The notes: generated by a model not told the origin, from the letters alone. A stretch of DNA of 39,629 nucleotides from an uncultured Clostridia bacterium (GCA_947626955.1 CANQUB010000009.1:1-39629), one strand, 5' to 3'; positions 22,918 to 32,275 are shown, counted from the first letter of the stretch. Translations and numbers: made by a program.

Positions 22918-23729
22918 TATTTATCTTCCGCCTTTTTAAAATTTCTTTTATCCTGAGACTTTTTCCACATCTTCCCCGTGGTCTTGGCCAGCCCTTTTTC
23001 GCTAGCAAAGCGGCTGACAAATCGTACAAAGCGATTGATAGACTTTGGAATGACCACCGTCTTGTGCTTTTTCATGGCTTTAAGCCCCAGCTTTGCTACC
23101 TCTTCGGGAGTGCTCATGGTGATCTTTCCGTTAAAGCCCTGGGCTTTTATGGCCTCTTTCATGGCATCCGAGGTAGGTATGCCCGACGGGCAAATGGTGG
23201 TGATATACACCTGTTTGTCTTTAAGCTCAACGCTGAGGGCCACCATGATGCTCTTTAAGAAGGCCTTGGTGGCTGCATACATGGCCATGTATGGCATTGG
23301 ATAGTACCCTGCCATGCTGGCCACGGTCAAAATGTTGAGGGGCTGGCTCTTGTCCCGAGCCTTGATTATCTTTTGCGTCAGGTCTATAGTCCCCTCGCAG
23401 TTGACCCGCACAATCTTCATGACCTCTTCGTCGCTGTGGGCGAGGAACTCGCCCTCAGCAATGTAGCCAGCATTGTTAATTAGAAAGTCGATGCCAATCT
23501 TGTTTTCGGCCAAAAAGTCCACAAGGGCCTTGCGCTCCTCTTCTTTTGACAGGTCGCAGGCCTTGCAAACGATGCTAAGCTCGGGATAGCTTTCTTTGAC
23601 GCGTGCGGCAAGGGTCTCCAGCCTTTGCTGATTGGTGCCAGTAAGCACAAGGTCATCGCCTTTTTTTGCACACTCGTTCACAAAGGCATTCCCCAGCCCG
23701 CCAGTTGCACCAGTAATAAGTGTTGCCAT
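22917..23729 (-). CDS. Short-chain dehydrogenase/reductase (SDR family)
   Basis: The 270-residue classical SDR enzyme has the NAD(P)-binding TGATGGLG motif near the N-terminus, NNAG, the catalytic Ser in TVASMAGYY and YxxxK in YAATKAF. The C-terminal 45 residues are rich in Lys and Arg (RFASEKGLAKTTGKMWKKSQ), which could be an amphipathic or membrane-associated tail. The substrate is unknown; similar proteins are often annotated as oxidoreductases of the DltE/YqjQ type. The gene has its own promoter and a GAGAGG ribosome binding site, and its last bases overlap metG. Confidence 0.88.
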   Translation of the reverse strand: MATLITGATGGLGNAFVNECAKKGDDLVLTGTNQQRLETLAARVKESYPELSIVCKACDLSKEEERKALVDFLAENKIGIDFLINNAGYIAEGEFLAHSDEEVMKIVRVNCEGTIDLTQKIIKARDKSQPLNILTVASMAGYYPMPYMAMYAATKAFLKSIMVALSVELKDKQVYITTICPSGIPTSDAMKEAIKAQGFNGKITMSTPEEVAKLGLKAMKKHKTVVIPKSINRFVRFVSRFASEKGLAKTTGKMWKKSQDKRNFKKAEDK

Positions 23730-23747
23730 AGTTTTTCCTCTCTTTCT

Positions 23748-23775
23748 ATTATAGTCATAAAAAGTCCAAAAGCAA
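23748..23775 (-). promoter_or_regulatory. Promoter of the SDR-metG unit
   Basis: On the minus strand TTGCTT (23775-23770) and TATAAT (23753-23748) are separated by 16 bp, about 18 nt before the SDR start. The -35 box lies in the T-rich tail of the upstream terminator. Confidence 0.6.
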
Positions 23776-23806
23776 GCAAAATCCGTCAGCCGGGGCCGAC
23801 GGATTA
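23770..23806 (-). terminator. Terminator of the AT-hook protein-DUF1858 unit
   Basis: On the minus strand the stem AATCCGTC/GACGGATT, with a GC-rich interior (23805-23780), is followed by TTGCTTGCTTTT. The tail is shared with the next promoter's -35 region. Confidence 0.75.
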
Positions 23807-23829
23807 GTGAGTTTAATAAAAGGTCAGCC

Positions 23830-24039
23830 CTATTTTTTCAGTGCCTCATTAAGCTTCTCAAGCATGACATCAACGTCTACGCCATGAACCATGGCAGCCT
23901 CTTCAAGGCTCTCCATACGGCTCATTGGGCAGCCAAAGCAATGCAGACCAAAGCCCATCAAAACAGGAGCTAGATTCTCATCTATCTTCAAAACATCATC
24001 AATGGTCATGGTCTTTTTAATTTTAATCTTCTTTTTCAT
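23830..24039 (-). CDS. DUF1858 protein (hybrid-cluster-associated redox disulfide domain)
   Basis: The 69-residue protein consists of a DUF1858 domain: MTIDDVLKIDENLAPVLMGF, then a CxxC pair in LHCFGCPMSRMESLEEAA and the conserved HGVDVDVMLEKLNEAL. The two cysteines are thought to form a redox-active disulfide or metal site in this family, which is found alone or fused to anaerobic redox proteins. The ATG overlaps the stop of the upstream AT-hook protein gene (TAATG). Its exact role is unknown. It is complete and of normal size. Confidence 0.9.
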   Translation of the reverse strand: MKKKIKIKKTMTIDDVLKIDENLAPVLMGFGLHCFGCPMSRMESLEEAAMVHGVDVDVMLEKLNEALKK

Positions 24040-25484
24040 TACTTGCCCTCCTTGTATTTGGTCATGGCATCAACAAGCTCTTTAATTTGCTTTTCAATTC
24101 TCTTGGTTTGGCTTGGCGAAAGTGGTTCTTCGTTCTTACGCATAAGCTTTTCAGCCCGAACAAGTGCCTCTTCAAAGTCCTTGTCGGTCTTAATTACGAA
24201 CTCGCCTGGCTGGTTGACCTCTTTCTTAGGTCGACCCCTCCCACGCTTTGGCAGAACCTCTTCGTCATCGTCATCGTCGTCATTGTCACTATCAATAAGA
24301 TCACTGAAATCTAGCTTAAAATTGTCAACAGCTTCATCTTTATTCTCGGCCATGGTCTCCTCCTCTTTTTGAGTCTCTTCGGTTTGGTTATTTTCATCCT
24401 CTTGGGCCCCAGCTACTGAATCCTCATCAACAAGGTCTTCAAGAGCCCTTTTTATCTCCTCAACTTCGGCCTCGCTTTGCTTTGCCTCACTTTCCTCAGT
24501 CACTGCGGCTGGCTTTTGCTTTGCTTTTTTGGCAGGCTTCTCTTCTACCTTTTGGGCAGCCTGGGCATCGGCCTCAGCTGGCTTTTCCTCAACCTCAGTT
24601 GGCTTTTCTTCTACCTTTTGGGTCTTTGCATTTTCAAGTGCCACAGCATAGCTGTTTGTGGTCTCCACTATCTGTTCTTTAAGGCTGGCCAGCTCTTCAA
24701 GGCTGTCTTCAAGCCTGGTCTCTAGCTCTTCCATGTGTTGGTTGTCGACCTGAACAGGGCTGGTTGCAAAGTAGTTATCAAGATACTCTTTGATGGCAAC
24801 ATTTATCTTGTCGGTGTCAACATCGATGACAGGTTGAGCCTGCTCGCCTTGGTCAGTGGCGCCATTGGCACGCTCTTGCCTTACGGCTTGGTCCATATTG
24901 TCGAGCATATCGTTAAACTCGTCAACAGCCACTTTGTATTGGTGCTGGCGGATGGCGGTGTAGACATAGTAGATTATCTTTGCCACCAGCAAGAACATAA
25001 ATGGGCAAATGGCAGCTTCGCCAAGTGCTGCACCCGTAAGCGCCTCTTCGGTGGACAAGATTGCAATGCTAAACAGCAAAAGGCCGGCGAAAATGAAGTT
25101 TATGTATGTTTTAATTATTGACTTGTTTTGGTTAAATACACCACCGGTTAGCTCAACATCCAAGCTTTGGAACCTCTTTATGTGGTCGCTTGGCAGACTG
25201 CCGGGATTGGCATTAAAATTTTTATATCCCCTTTGAAACTCCGAGCTCATCTTAGATGTCAAGGCGTCCAGCCCGCTCTTGGATGAGGCCGTCATTCCGT
25301 TTTTGCTTATATATTCATTTATTTTTCTTGCACCACGTGCAAACCTAACCTGGAAGGAAAATATAAGCGAAAAGATAACCCAAAGCAGCATGAGCCCAAG
25401 AGCCACAGCTGCCACAATGGCCAGCCTTTCGTTGGTTATAACCCCCACCATAACTTTAAATGCGGTTACGATATATTGATACAT
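24039..25484 (-). CDS. Membrane protein with coiled-coil, acidic region and AT-hook
   Basis: I do not recognise a family for this 481-residue protein. Three hydrophobic segments are seen (about 21-46, 123-143 and 155-177). After them comes a long, probably cytoplasmic tail: a coiled-coil-like stretch (about 248-285), a Lys/Glu/Pro/Ala low-complexity stretch (about 288-340), an acidic region (about 341-410, with a run of Asp at 402-407), and then PKRGRGRPKKE (412-422). That last motif matches the AT-hook DNA-binding consensus, GRP flanked by basic residues. Residues of about 430-478 are helical and charged. The start follows AAGGAG and a strong promoter. A protein that tethers chromosomal DNA to the membrane is a reasonable but untested idea. 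The DUF1858 gene overlaps its end. Confidence 0.75.
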   Translation of the reverse strand: MYQYIVTAFKVMVGVITNERLAIVAAVALGLMLLWVIFSLIFSFQVRFARGARKINEYISKNGMTASSKSGLDALTSKMSSEFQRGYKNFNANPGSLPSDHIKRFQSLDVELTGGVFNQNKSIIKTYINFIFAGLLLFSIAILSTEEALTGAALGEAAICPFMFLLVAKIIYYVYTAIRQHQYKVAVDEFNDMLDNMDQAVRQERANGATDQGEQAQPVIDVDTDKINVAIKEYLDNYFATSPVQVDNQHMEELETRLEDSLEELASLKEQIVETTNSYAVALENAKTQKVEEKPTEVEEKPAEADAQAAQKVEEKPAKKAKQKPAAVTEESEAKQSEAEVEEIKRALEDLVDEDSVAGAQEDENNQTEETQKEEETMAENKDEAVDNFKLDFSDLIDSDNDDDDDDEEVLPKRGRGRPKKEVNQPGEFVIKTDKDFEEALVRAEKLMRKNEEPLSPSQTKRIEKQIKELVDAMTKYKEGK

Positions 25485-25507
25485 ACTTTTTCTCCTTGAT
25501 ATTTTTT

Positions 25508-25536
25508 ATTATATCACATCAATTTTGGTATGTAAA
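25508..25536 (-). promoter_or_regulatory. Promoter of the AT-hook membrane protein gene
   Basis: On the minus strand TTTACA (25536-25531) and TATAAT (25513-25508) are separated by 17 bp, 23 nt before the ATG. Confidence 0.8.
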
Positions 25537-25599
25537 AGCAAATTTGTTATGTTTTTATACAGAATAGGTATTTTTTGGAAAATTTATTAAAGTCATTTT

Positions 25600-25632
25600 T
25601 AATAAAAAAGAGGACACCTATTGTCCCCTTTA
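25600..25632 (-). terminator. Terminator of the addB-addA operon
   Basis: On the minus strand the stem AAAGGGGACA/TGTCCTCTTT (one G-T pair) with loop ATAGG is followed by TTTTATT, 13 nt after the addA stop codon. Confidence 0.8.
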
Positions 25633-25644
25633 ATTAAATGATAT

Positions 25645-28600
25645 TTACACCTCAATCAGTTTCGCGGCGGCAAGGCTGGCGATGTAGCGTTTTGTGACCG
25701 GAAGGTTATAGCACCTTTGCATGGCCTCGGAATATAGGTCAAGCTGTTTTGCATATTTGGCCATGTTCTCACCGCTGAGCCTGCCCGTCTTATAGTCCAC
25801 AATGACAAGACCGCCGTCTATAAACAAGCACAGGTCGACCACGCCTTGGACAACCGAGTTTTCGCCGTCGGCGCCATAGAGCATAAAGAACTCATTTTCT
25901 TTTTTAATCTTCTTGGCCGAAGATACCATTTTTGCAAATTCAGGGTTTTGAATGAGTTTTAAAATTTGGTCAATCTCAATCTCTTTTTTGTCCTCTTCGC
26001 TAATGACCCCAAGTTCGGCCAGCCTGTCAACCTTCTTTTGTATCTCTTCTCTAGTCTTTTCACTAAGGTCTAGCATTTCGAGCACTTTGTGTTGCAGTGT
26101 GCCATTTTTGGCGCTGCTGCCAGTTCCCGCCATATCCTCGGATAAAACGTAGTCAACCCCAGCCTCTTTTTCTTCTTCTATGACGCTGGTGACCGCCGTC
26201 TTTAGCGGAGTGGTTAAGCTCTTTTTGTATGGATACTCAAAGTCGAAAATATTTCGCACCTTGACCGCTTTGCTCTCATCGGCCGAGGTTATCAAAACCT
26301 GCCTTTGCTCTTTGGCCGGCATGGCCTGTATAAGCTGGTCGGCGTCTTGAATTTCAAGAGTGTAGCCAAGTTGTTTTTGCAGCTTTTCGCTGGTGAAAAG
26401 ATCCCCCATAAAGTCCATAAACGAGGTTGGCGAAACAGGGAAGTCCTCTTTTATCTTGTCGTAGTCGCCGCTGGCCGTAACGAACAAATAGTCAGTGGCA
26501 CGGGTCAGAGCCACATACAAAAGCCTCTGCTGCTCTTCAAGAAGCTTGCGGGTCTCTCTCATCTTGACCGCCTGCCTTGCGAGGGTGGGCTCTCTAAACC
26601 TAAGGCTGGTGTAGTAATAATAGATACTTGGCCCGAGTTCGCTAGAAATTAGCAGCTTTTCCTTCATGGATTTGAAGTTGAATTGCTTGTTCGTCAGCAC
26701 CACAAAGACCACTGGAAATTCCAGCCCCTTGCTCTTGTGGATGGTCATGACCTTGACCGCACCCTGGCTGTGCGACGACGGACAGGTGACCTCGGCCTGG
26801 GCCTGCTCGTTTATATACTCGGCCAGCGAAGTTTCGGGCAGCGAAGCAAGGAATTTTTGCAGCTTTTGCTTGTGCTTGTCATGCTCCTTTTCGTAGGCTA
26901 TCTTCTCTTCGAGGTTTTTCTCGCTAACAAGCTCGGTGGCAAGAGTACTTACAGGCAAATACCTAGCCTTGCCTCTATAGCGAGAGAGGCAGTCGAAAAA
27001 GTCACCAAGTTTGGCCTTGGTCTGTTCGTCAAGAGAGTCACTTGAAAGGGCGTTTTTCACCTCTTCGAAATAGTATTCATGTCCGCCGCCTGCAATCTTT
27101 ATGGCCGCAAGCTCATCTGCAGTAAAGCCAAACACCTTGCTAAACAGGCAACTGAACAGGCTGTAGTCCACCTTGTAGTTGTTGACGCACTCCAAAAAAC
27201 TCTTTATCCCGAACACATACTCGTCCTCAAGACAATCGCCCTCGGCGTCGGTGCTCACTGGGATATTGAAGTCCTCTAGCGTCTTTACAATCTTTGCAAG
27301 GTTTTCATTCCTAGACTGGGTCAAAATGGTGATGTCCGAGAACCTAATAAGCCTTGGCTTTTTGGTGTTTTTATCAATTATTTTGCCGCTCTTTACAAGC
27401 TCGGAAATTTTGTGGGCTATCATTATGCCCTCGGCCTGGCCACTGAGGTTGGAAATGGTTTGGCTGTTGTCCTCTTTTACCGAATAGACTTCGAGATTAT
27501 CAACTGTCTCTTTGTCCCCCTTGCTGGTCTTGGCAAACATCAGCCCCACGCGCTGCTCGTCATCAATCTGCTTTTTGTCCCCCGCCAAAAGCGAGGCGTC
27601 TTTTTCATAGTTGACCCCGCCAAAGTCCTCGGTCATAGTGCGGGCAAAGATGGCGTTTACAAAATTTAGAATTTGGCTCTTGCTTCTAAAATTGGCGTTG
27701 AGTTTTATGAGTTTGCCAATGGTCTCGTTGGCCTCATACATATTGTATTTTTCAAGAAAGATTTCGGGCACGCACAGGCGGAAACGATATATGCTCTGCT
27801 TAACGTCCCCTACCATAAAGCGGTTGTCCCCACGAGAAATGAGGCTTATTATCTTCTCTTGCACGTGGTTGATGTCCTGGTATTCGTCAACCAGCACATA
27901 GTCGTATTTGTTCTTAATCTCCTCACGCAGCTCTTGGTTATTCAAAACTTCCAATGTATACTGCTCAAGGTCGTTAAAGTCCAGCCCGCCCTTTTCCTTT
28001 TTGAGGGCCTTGAATTCCTTTTCAAATTCAAGGGTTAAACTAAACAAATTTTCCACCCTCTTACGGCTGATTTCAAGGTCATGAGAAAGGCTATTGAAGC
28101 GGCCGTCAACCACATTTTCCTTGATCTTTTTAAAAGCGGTGGACATTTCTTCTTTGACGGCGTTCACCCTTTCATACAAAAACTCATGGCCCTGCGTGGC
28201 ACGTGGGATTCGTGGCGATGCCCCCCTCTCAAGCACCCTTTTGGCGTTGTTTACAAAGTTGTCGTTATAACTTATAAGCTCAAGCGCGCTGTCCATTTTT
28301 TGAAGATACTCGATAAGCTTGGTCTCGCCAAGCTCGTTTGCCTCGGCCATTAGCGGAGCAAAGGCCTCTTTCAGCCTTGACTTTTCGGCCTTTAGATAGC
28401 GGTTTATAACCTTTGCGGCCTGGTTTTTGCTAAGGTCGGGGTCGTAGAGCGAGTCCACCGTTTCTTTAAACCACTGCTCGCGGTCAACGATGGAGCAAAG
28501 GTAGTTATATAGACTTAGCACCACCTCTTTTAGCCCCTCGTCTTTTCGGCTCTTTGAAAAGATGTCCACAAGCTCAAAAAAGTCTTTGTCGGCCTTTTCG

Positions 28601-29028
28601 CTCTTTTGGTTAAACAGCTTTACTAGTGCCTTTTGCTTAAGTGCCTCGACGTCTTGCTCGTCCAAAACAATAAAGGTTGGGTCCAGCCCCACTTCGTAAA
28701 AATAGGACTTCAAAAGCCTTGCACAAAAAGAGTGCAAGTTAGACACATCGGCAGTTGGCAGATCGTCAATTTGCTCTAGAATAAACGGATCGCTCATAAG
28801 TTTTGAAAGCGACTTTGTAAGCTTGTTTTTCATGTCGGCAGCGCTGGCCTTGGTGAAGGTCAGCACCAAAAAATTGTTGATTGGCACGTGGGATTTAATC
28901 AGCCTTGAAATACGCTCAATCATGACCGTTGTCTTTCCGCTGCCGGCCGCCGCCGAAACCAAGAGGTTTGAGCCTTTATACTCTATGGCCTCTTTTTGCT
29001 CGTCGGTCCACTTTACCTCTTCGCCCAT
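25645..29028 (-). CDS. addA: ATP-dependent helicase/nuclease subunit A
   Basis: This is the UvrD-type helicase and nuclease subunit of AddAB, which resects double-strand breaks for RecA-dependent repair. Helicase motifs seen are Walker A in VSAAAGSGKTTVM (about 25-37), VLTFTKASAADM, Walker B in VDEYQDINHVQEK, the GDVKQSIYRFR segment, TIHKSKGLEFPVVF and LYVALTRATDYLF. The C-terminal RecB-type nuclease has IVDYKTGRLS. The length of 1127 residues is a little short of Bacillus AddA (about 1230). The ATG lies behind AGGAGGGG inside the last 16 nt of addB, so the subunits are translated in a coupled way. Confidence 0.96.
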   Translation of the reverse strand: MGEEVKWTDEQKEAIEYKGSNLLVSAAAGSGKTTVMIERISRLIKSHVPINNFLVLTFTKASAADMKNKLTKSLSKLMSDPFILEQIDDLPTADVSNLHSFCARLLKSYFYEVGLDPTFIVLDEQDVEALKQKALVKLFNQKSEKADKDFFELVDIFSKSRKDEGLKEVVLSLYNYLCSIVDREQWFKETVDSLYDPDLSKNQAAKVINRYLKAEKSRLKEAFAPLMAEANELGETKLIEYLQKMDSALELISYNDNFVNNAKRVLERGASPRIPRATQGHEFLYERVNAVKEEMSTAFKKIKENVVDGRFNSLSHDLEISRKRVENLFSLTLEFEKEFKALKKEKGGLDFNDLEQYTLEVLNNQELREEIKNKYDYVLVDEYQDINHVQEKIISLISRGDNRFMVGDVKQSIYRFRLCVPEIFLEKYNMYEANETIGKLIKLNANFRSKSQILNFVNAIFARTMTEDFGGVNYEKDASLLAGDKKQIDDEQRVGLMFAKTSKGDKETVDNLEVYSVKEDNSQTISNLSGQAEGIMIAHKISELVKSGKIIDKNTKKPRLIRFSDITILTQSRNENLAKIVKTLEDFNIPVSTDAEGDCLEDEYVFGIKSFLECVNNYKVDYSLFSCLFSKVFGFTADELAAIKIAGGGHEYYFEEVKNALSSDSLDEQTKAKLGDFFDCLSRYRGKARYLPVSTLATELVSEKNLEEKIAYEKEHDKHKQKLQKFLASLPETSLAEYINEQAQAEVTCPSSHSQGAVKVMTIHKSKGLEFPVVFVVLTNKQFNFKSMKEKLLISSELGPSIYYYYTSLRFREPTLARQAVKMRETRKLLEEQQRLLYVALTRATDYLFVTASGDYDKIKEDFPVSPTSFMDFMGDLFTSEKLQKQLGYTLEIQDADQLIQAMPAKEQRQVLITSADESKAVKVRNIFDFEYPYKKSLTTPLKTAVTSVIEEEKEAGVDYVLSEDMAGTGSSAKNGTLQHKVLEMLDLSEKTREEIQKKVDRLAELGVISEEDKKEIEIDQILKLIQNPEFAKMVSSAKKIKKENEFFMLYGADGENSVVQGVVDLCLFIDGGLVIVDYKTGRLSGENMAKYAKQLDLYSEAMQRCYNLPVTKRYIASLAAAKLIEV

Positions 29029-32000
29029 TCTTGCCCCTCCTTTAAAAAGTCCTTAACGTTCTCAATTCTGGCCTTTCGCACCGATTGGTAGCCGTCTGAA
29101 ACAATACCGCAAATGTTCTTAAAACTGCAATATGTGCAAGGCAGGTTCTCGCCTTTTTTGTATGGCGAAGGCTTGAAATACCCTTCCATAATCTCTTTAG
29201 TGGCCTTGGTGGCCATGGCGAGGGCATACTCCTTCATGCTCTCTAGCTCCCCACGTGAAAGAAGGTAGTCGGTGACTTTGATGCTCTCGTCAACTTTCAA
29301 AGTCAGGCCAATGTGCGTGCTCTTTGGCTTGTCCAAGTTTACCGACTGGTCCATAGCACGCAAGACGTCGTTTTCATAGAGAAGATAACCCATCATCTTG
29401 TATGGGCTGTCGGCTTTTTTCTCAGCGTCAACAAATTCGTTGCGCACAGGGAAATACAGCACCCCGGCCGGCTGCTTTTTGAGCTCGTCCATGGCCGAAA
29501 GGTATATGGCAAGCTGAAGCTTGTGGCCGTAGTAAATGTCCTCGGCCGTAGACTCAACCTTGCCCGTTTTATAGTCAATAAGGCGGAAAAAGTCGCCATA
29601 TTCGTCCACGCGGTCAATTTTCCCCACAATCTCAATGCCGGTATCTCCAAGCTTTATGCCCGTAAATTTTCTTTCAACAAAGTTTGGCTTTGGCTTAAAA
29701 GCCGAGTGGTTTATCTCGTCTAGAATTCCTGAGAGTAGCCGCTTAGACTCGCTTTGCAAAATTTTTATTAGGGTGCGGTTATCCTCTTCGCTATACTTTT
29801 CTTCGGCCAGAATCTTTTTTAATGTGTTCTCGGCATATTTGTTAGGGTCGACATTTGGATGCGTCTGCAAATGCTTTACAAATTCTTCGGCCAACTTATG
29901 CAAAACATCACCCACATCAAGGGCTTTCATGCCGGCCTCTTTTCGCTCTTTGAGTTTGAGACCATAGTCCACAAAATGGCTGAAAGGACAGGAAAAATAT
30001 CGCTCAAGTTCGGAAATTGAGGTGGTATTTCTAGGGAAAAACAACTTTTTTGCGTTTTTTGCAAGTGCAAAGGTGGGCTCATTGTTGACATTATACGCAG
30101 CCTCATCAATGTCGGGAGTGAGTGCTTTATATAGCGTATGCACAGCGGCGTCGCCCGCAGGGTAGTCCACCCCTAACTTGTAGGCCGAAAGGTTTTCGGC
30201 AAGATATTTCCTTGCCACCTTTTTAGAGCCTAACGCCAGTGCAAGCTCTTCGGGGTCTTGGCTGTTTTCGGCCTCTTCAAAGGCCGAAGAAATGCGGCAA
30301 GGCTCAACCTCTTCCCCGTCTTTTGTAAATAGGCCAAGAATGCTGGTGATTAGGGTTGACGACTTAGTCTCCTCTCCCGAGCTGTCCCTTTGGGCGTAGG
30401 ATATTGTGAGCTTATTCTCAGGCAGTGCCAGCAGCTCAAACACCTTATATCTTTCACGGCGGTTTATGGTGCGAATGGTTGGTTCTATCTTCTTTTGGCT
30501 GATGTCTTGCAAAGATAAGATATCGGCATCTTGAATAAGTCCAAGGTCGAGTTCACGCTTTGGAAAGTTGCCGTCGGTGGCTCCCACCACATAAAGGTTC
30601 TTGACCCCGTAGAGTCCGTCGGCACTGGTCACCACCTGCACATTGTCTATGGCCAGTGGCAGCAGCGAGATGTCGGCGGCCTCTAACCCGCTAATTAAAA
30701 GGGTGTAGAGTTCGTCGAGTTTTAGCTTGTAGTTGCCCAAAAATTGCGAAAGCATTTTTAATACGCTTTCGAGCTTATCGTAGACCTGTTCGGTGGCTTT
30801 GGCCGCCCTTAGGTCGCCTTTTTCGGTCTGCAGTTTTTGCAGGTTTTCTAGCCTTGTTTGCAGGTTAAACCTATCAAAAAACGCAAAAAGTTGCTCCACA
30901 AGCTCAAAAATGGTTAAATTTTCGCTATATGACACCGAAAAGTCTTGAATTATCTTTAAAAGTTCTTCGCGAATTTCTTCAGCATTGGCCTTTAGTTTGT
31001 CCTCAATTTTGAGCGGAGTTAAAAACTTGTTGTGGTCAATGCCGAACTGCAAGGTGTAGTTGTCAAAGTCGTCCACCTTATCGCTATCAAGGTTAAGTAG
31101 GGCCGAGCGGGCAAACATGACCATGTCCTCTCGATCAAGCTTGCGGCGAATTAGCATAAACAAACACTTTACAAAATCAAAGAGCGGGTGGGTTTCCATT
31201 TGGTATGGATCGCCGGCAAAATGCGGAATATCAAAGGCATCGAGGCTCTTTATAACCTCGTTTCTTTGATCGGCATTGGCAAGGAAAATTACATTATCTT
31301 TGTATCGACACTTGCCGCTTATGATGTCTCTTTTAATAAGGCTGGCCACCTTGTCGGCCTCAACGCTCCAACTTGCACATTCATAAATGGACAGGTTGCC
31401 GCTCAGGTTTTTGGCCTCTACAGGGTAGCTAAAAAGGTTTTCAAAAATTTGTTTAAAGTCGCCACTTAGCGGCTTTTCTTTAAAAACAGGATCATATTTT
31501 ATGCCAAAATCATCGGCAATATTTTTTAACTTTTCATATACCTCATTGTCCGAAATATGGGCATTTTTGCGGTTTGGATGCAAGAAAGGCTCACTCACAA
31601 CCAGTGATTTTGCGTTTTTTACAAGTGCCTTTACCACCCCGCAAGCACTTGCCGTCAGCGAGTCGAACCCCACCATGTAGACATAGGCATCTTTAACTCT
31701 TTGGCTGGCCTCGATCTCTCCTTCAAGCATGGTAAGCTTGTCCGACGGGTCGATAAAGTTTTCGCTTATGTATCTTTGGTAGTCGTCGTATAAGAGCGAG
31801 ATATCTTTAAGCTTAATTTTCAGTGCAGTCTTGCACTTGTCGGCCGACTCCGAGAGTTCAAGCGGGCTTATCCCCGAGGACTTTAGCTGCTGAATGGTCT
31901 CATAAATGTTTTCGGCAAAGCCCACGGTCGACGCCGTCTTTTTGTAGCACACAAGGTTGTCGGCCTCGTTCATTATGAGGTGGCGAATAAGCATAACCCC

Positions 32001-32258
32001 AGCCTCTTTGTTTAGCGGATAGCGAGGAGTGGTCTGTATCTTTTTTAGCAGCCTGTTGAAGCTATAAATGTAGATATTAGAAAAGGCATGGCTGGAAATG
32101 TTGTCAAGCAAATATCTTTCAACAAAAAGAGTCTTGGTCTCGGGCGCAAGGACGATATACTCGTTTTCGGGCTCGGCCTGCCGCTTTTTTATTAAGCTGT
32201 CTAGTGCGTCCTTGGCCGCCTGCTCGCAGGTGGTCGAAAGGACAATGTCCATCTTCAT
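29013..32258 (-). CDS. addB: ATP-dependent nuclease subunit B
   Basis: This is the partner subunit of AddA, 1081 residues long. The C-terminal nuclease domain carries the DYKTGK motif (FRLIDYKTGKVES) and the iron-sulfur cysteines, one in YFSCPFSHFVDYGL and three in PCTYCSFKNICG. The helicase-like central part has ISELERYF and the typical RERYKVFELLALPENKLTIS segment. The N-terminus (MKMDIVLSTTCEQAAKDALD) lacks the GxxGxGKT Walker A loop that Bacillus AddB carries there. The best start is the ATG at 32258, behind GAGGTG; a TTG 15 nt upstream is less likely. The promoter is upstream, and addA overlaps the 3' end. Confidence 0.93.
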   Translation of the reverse strand: MKMDIVLSTTCEQAAKDALDSLIKKRQAEPENEYIVLAPETKTLFVERYLLDNISSHAFSNIYIYSFNRLLKKIQTTPRYPLNKEAGVMLIRHLIMNEADNLVCYKKTASTVGFAENIYETIQQLKSSGISPLELSESADKCKTALKIKLKDISLLYDDYQRYISENFIDPSDKLTMLEGEIEASQRVKDAYVYMVGFDSLTASACGVVKALVKNAKSLVVSEPFLHPNRKNAHISDNEVYEKLKNIADDFGIKYDPVFKEKPLSGDFKQIFENLFSYPVEAKNLSGNLSIYECASWSVEADKVASLIKRDIISGKCRYKDNVIFLANADQRNEVIKSLDAFDIPHFAGDPYQMETHPLFDFVKCLFMLIRRKLDREDMVMFARSALLNLDSDKVDDFDNYTLQFGIDHNKFLTPLKIEDKLKANAEEIREELLKIIQDFSVSYSENLTIFELVEQLFAFFDRFNLQTRLENLQKLQTEKGDLRAAKATEQVYDKLESVLKMLSQFLGNYKLKLDELYTLLISGLEAADISLLPLAIDNVQVVTSADGLYGVKNLYVVGATDGNFPKRELDLGLIQDADILSLQDISQKKIEPTIRTINRRERYKVFELLALPENKLTISYAQRDSSGEETKSSTLITSILGLFTKDGEEVEPCRISSAFEEAENSQDPEELALALGSKKVARKYLAENLSAYKLGVDYPAGDAAVHTLYKALTPDIDEAAYNVNNEPTFALAKNAKKLFFPRNTTSISELERYFSCPFSHFVDYGLKLKERKEAGMKALDVGDVLHKLAEEFVKHLQTHPNVDPNKYAENTLKKILAEEKYSEEDNRTLIKILQSESKRLLSGILDEINHSAFKPKPNFVERKFTGIKLGDTGIEIVGKIDRVDEYGDFFRLIDYKTGKVESTAEDIYYGHKLQLAIYLSAMDELKKQPAGVLYFPVRNEFVDAEKKADSPYKMMGYLLYENDVLRAMDQSVNLDKPKSTHIGLTLKVDESIKVTDYLLSRGELESMKEYALAMATKATKEIMEGYFKPSPYKKGENLPCTYCSFKNICGIVSDGYQSVRKARIENVKDFLKEGQEWAKR

Positions 32259-32275
32259 TTGTACACCTCGCAACT

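Noticed and set aside
22297..22956. Long antisense open frame (219 codons) opposite metG
   Set aside because: It is a shadow of metG codon usage, without a ribosome binding site or recognisable domain.
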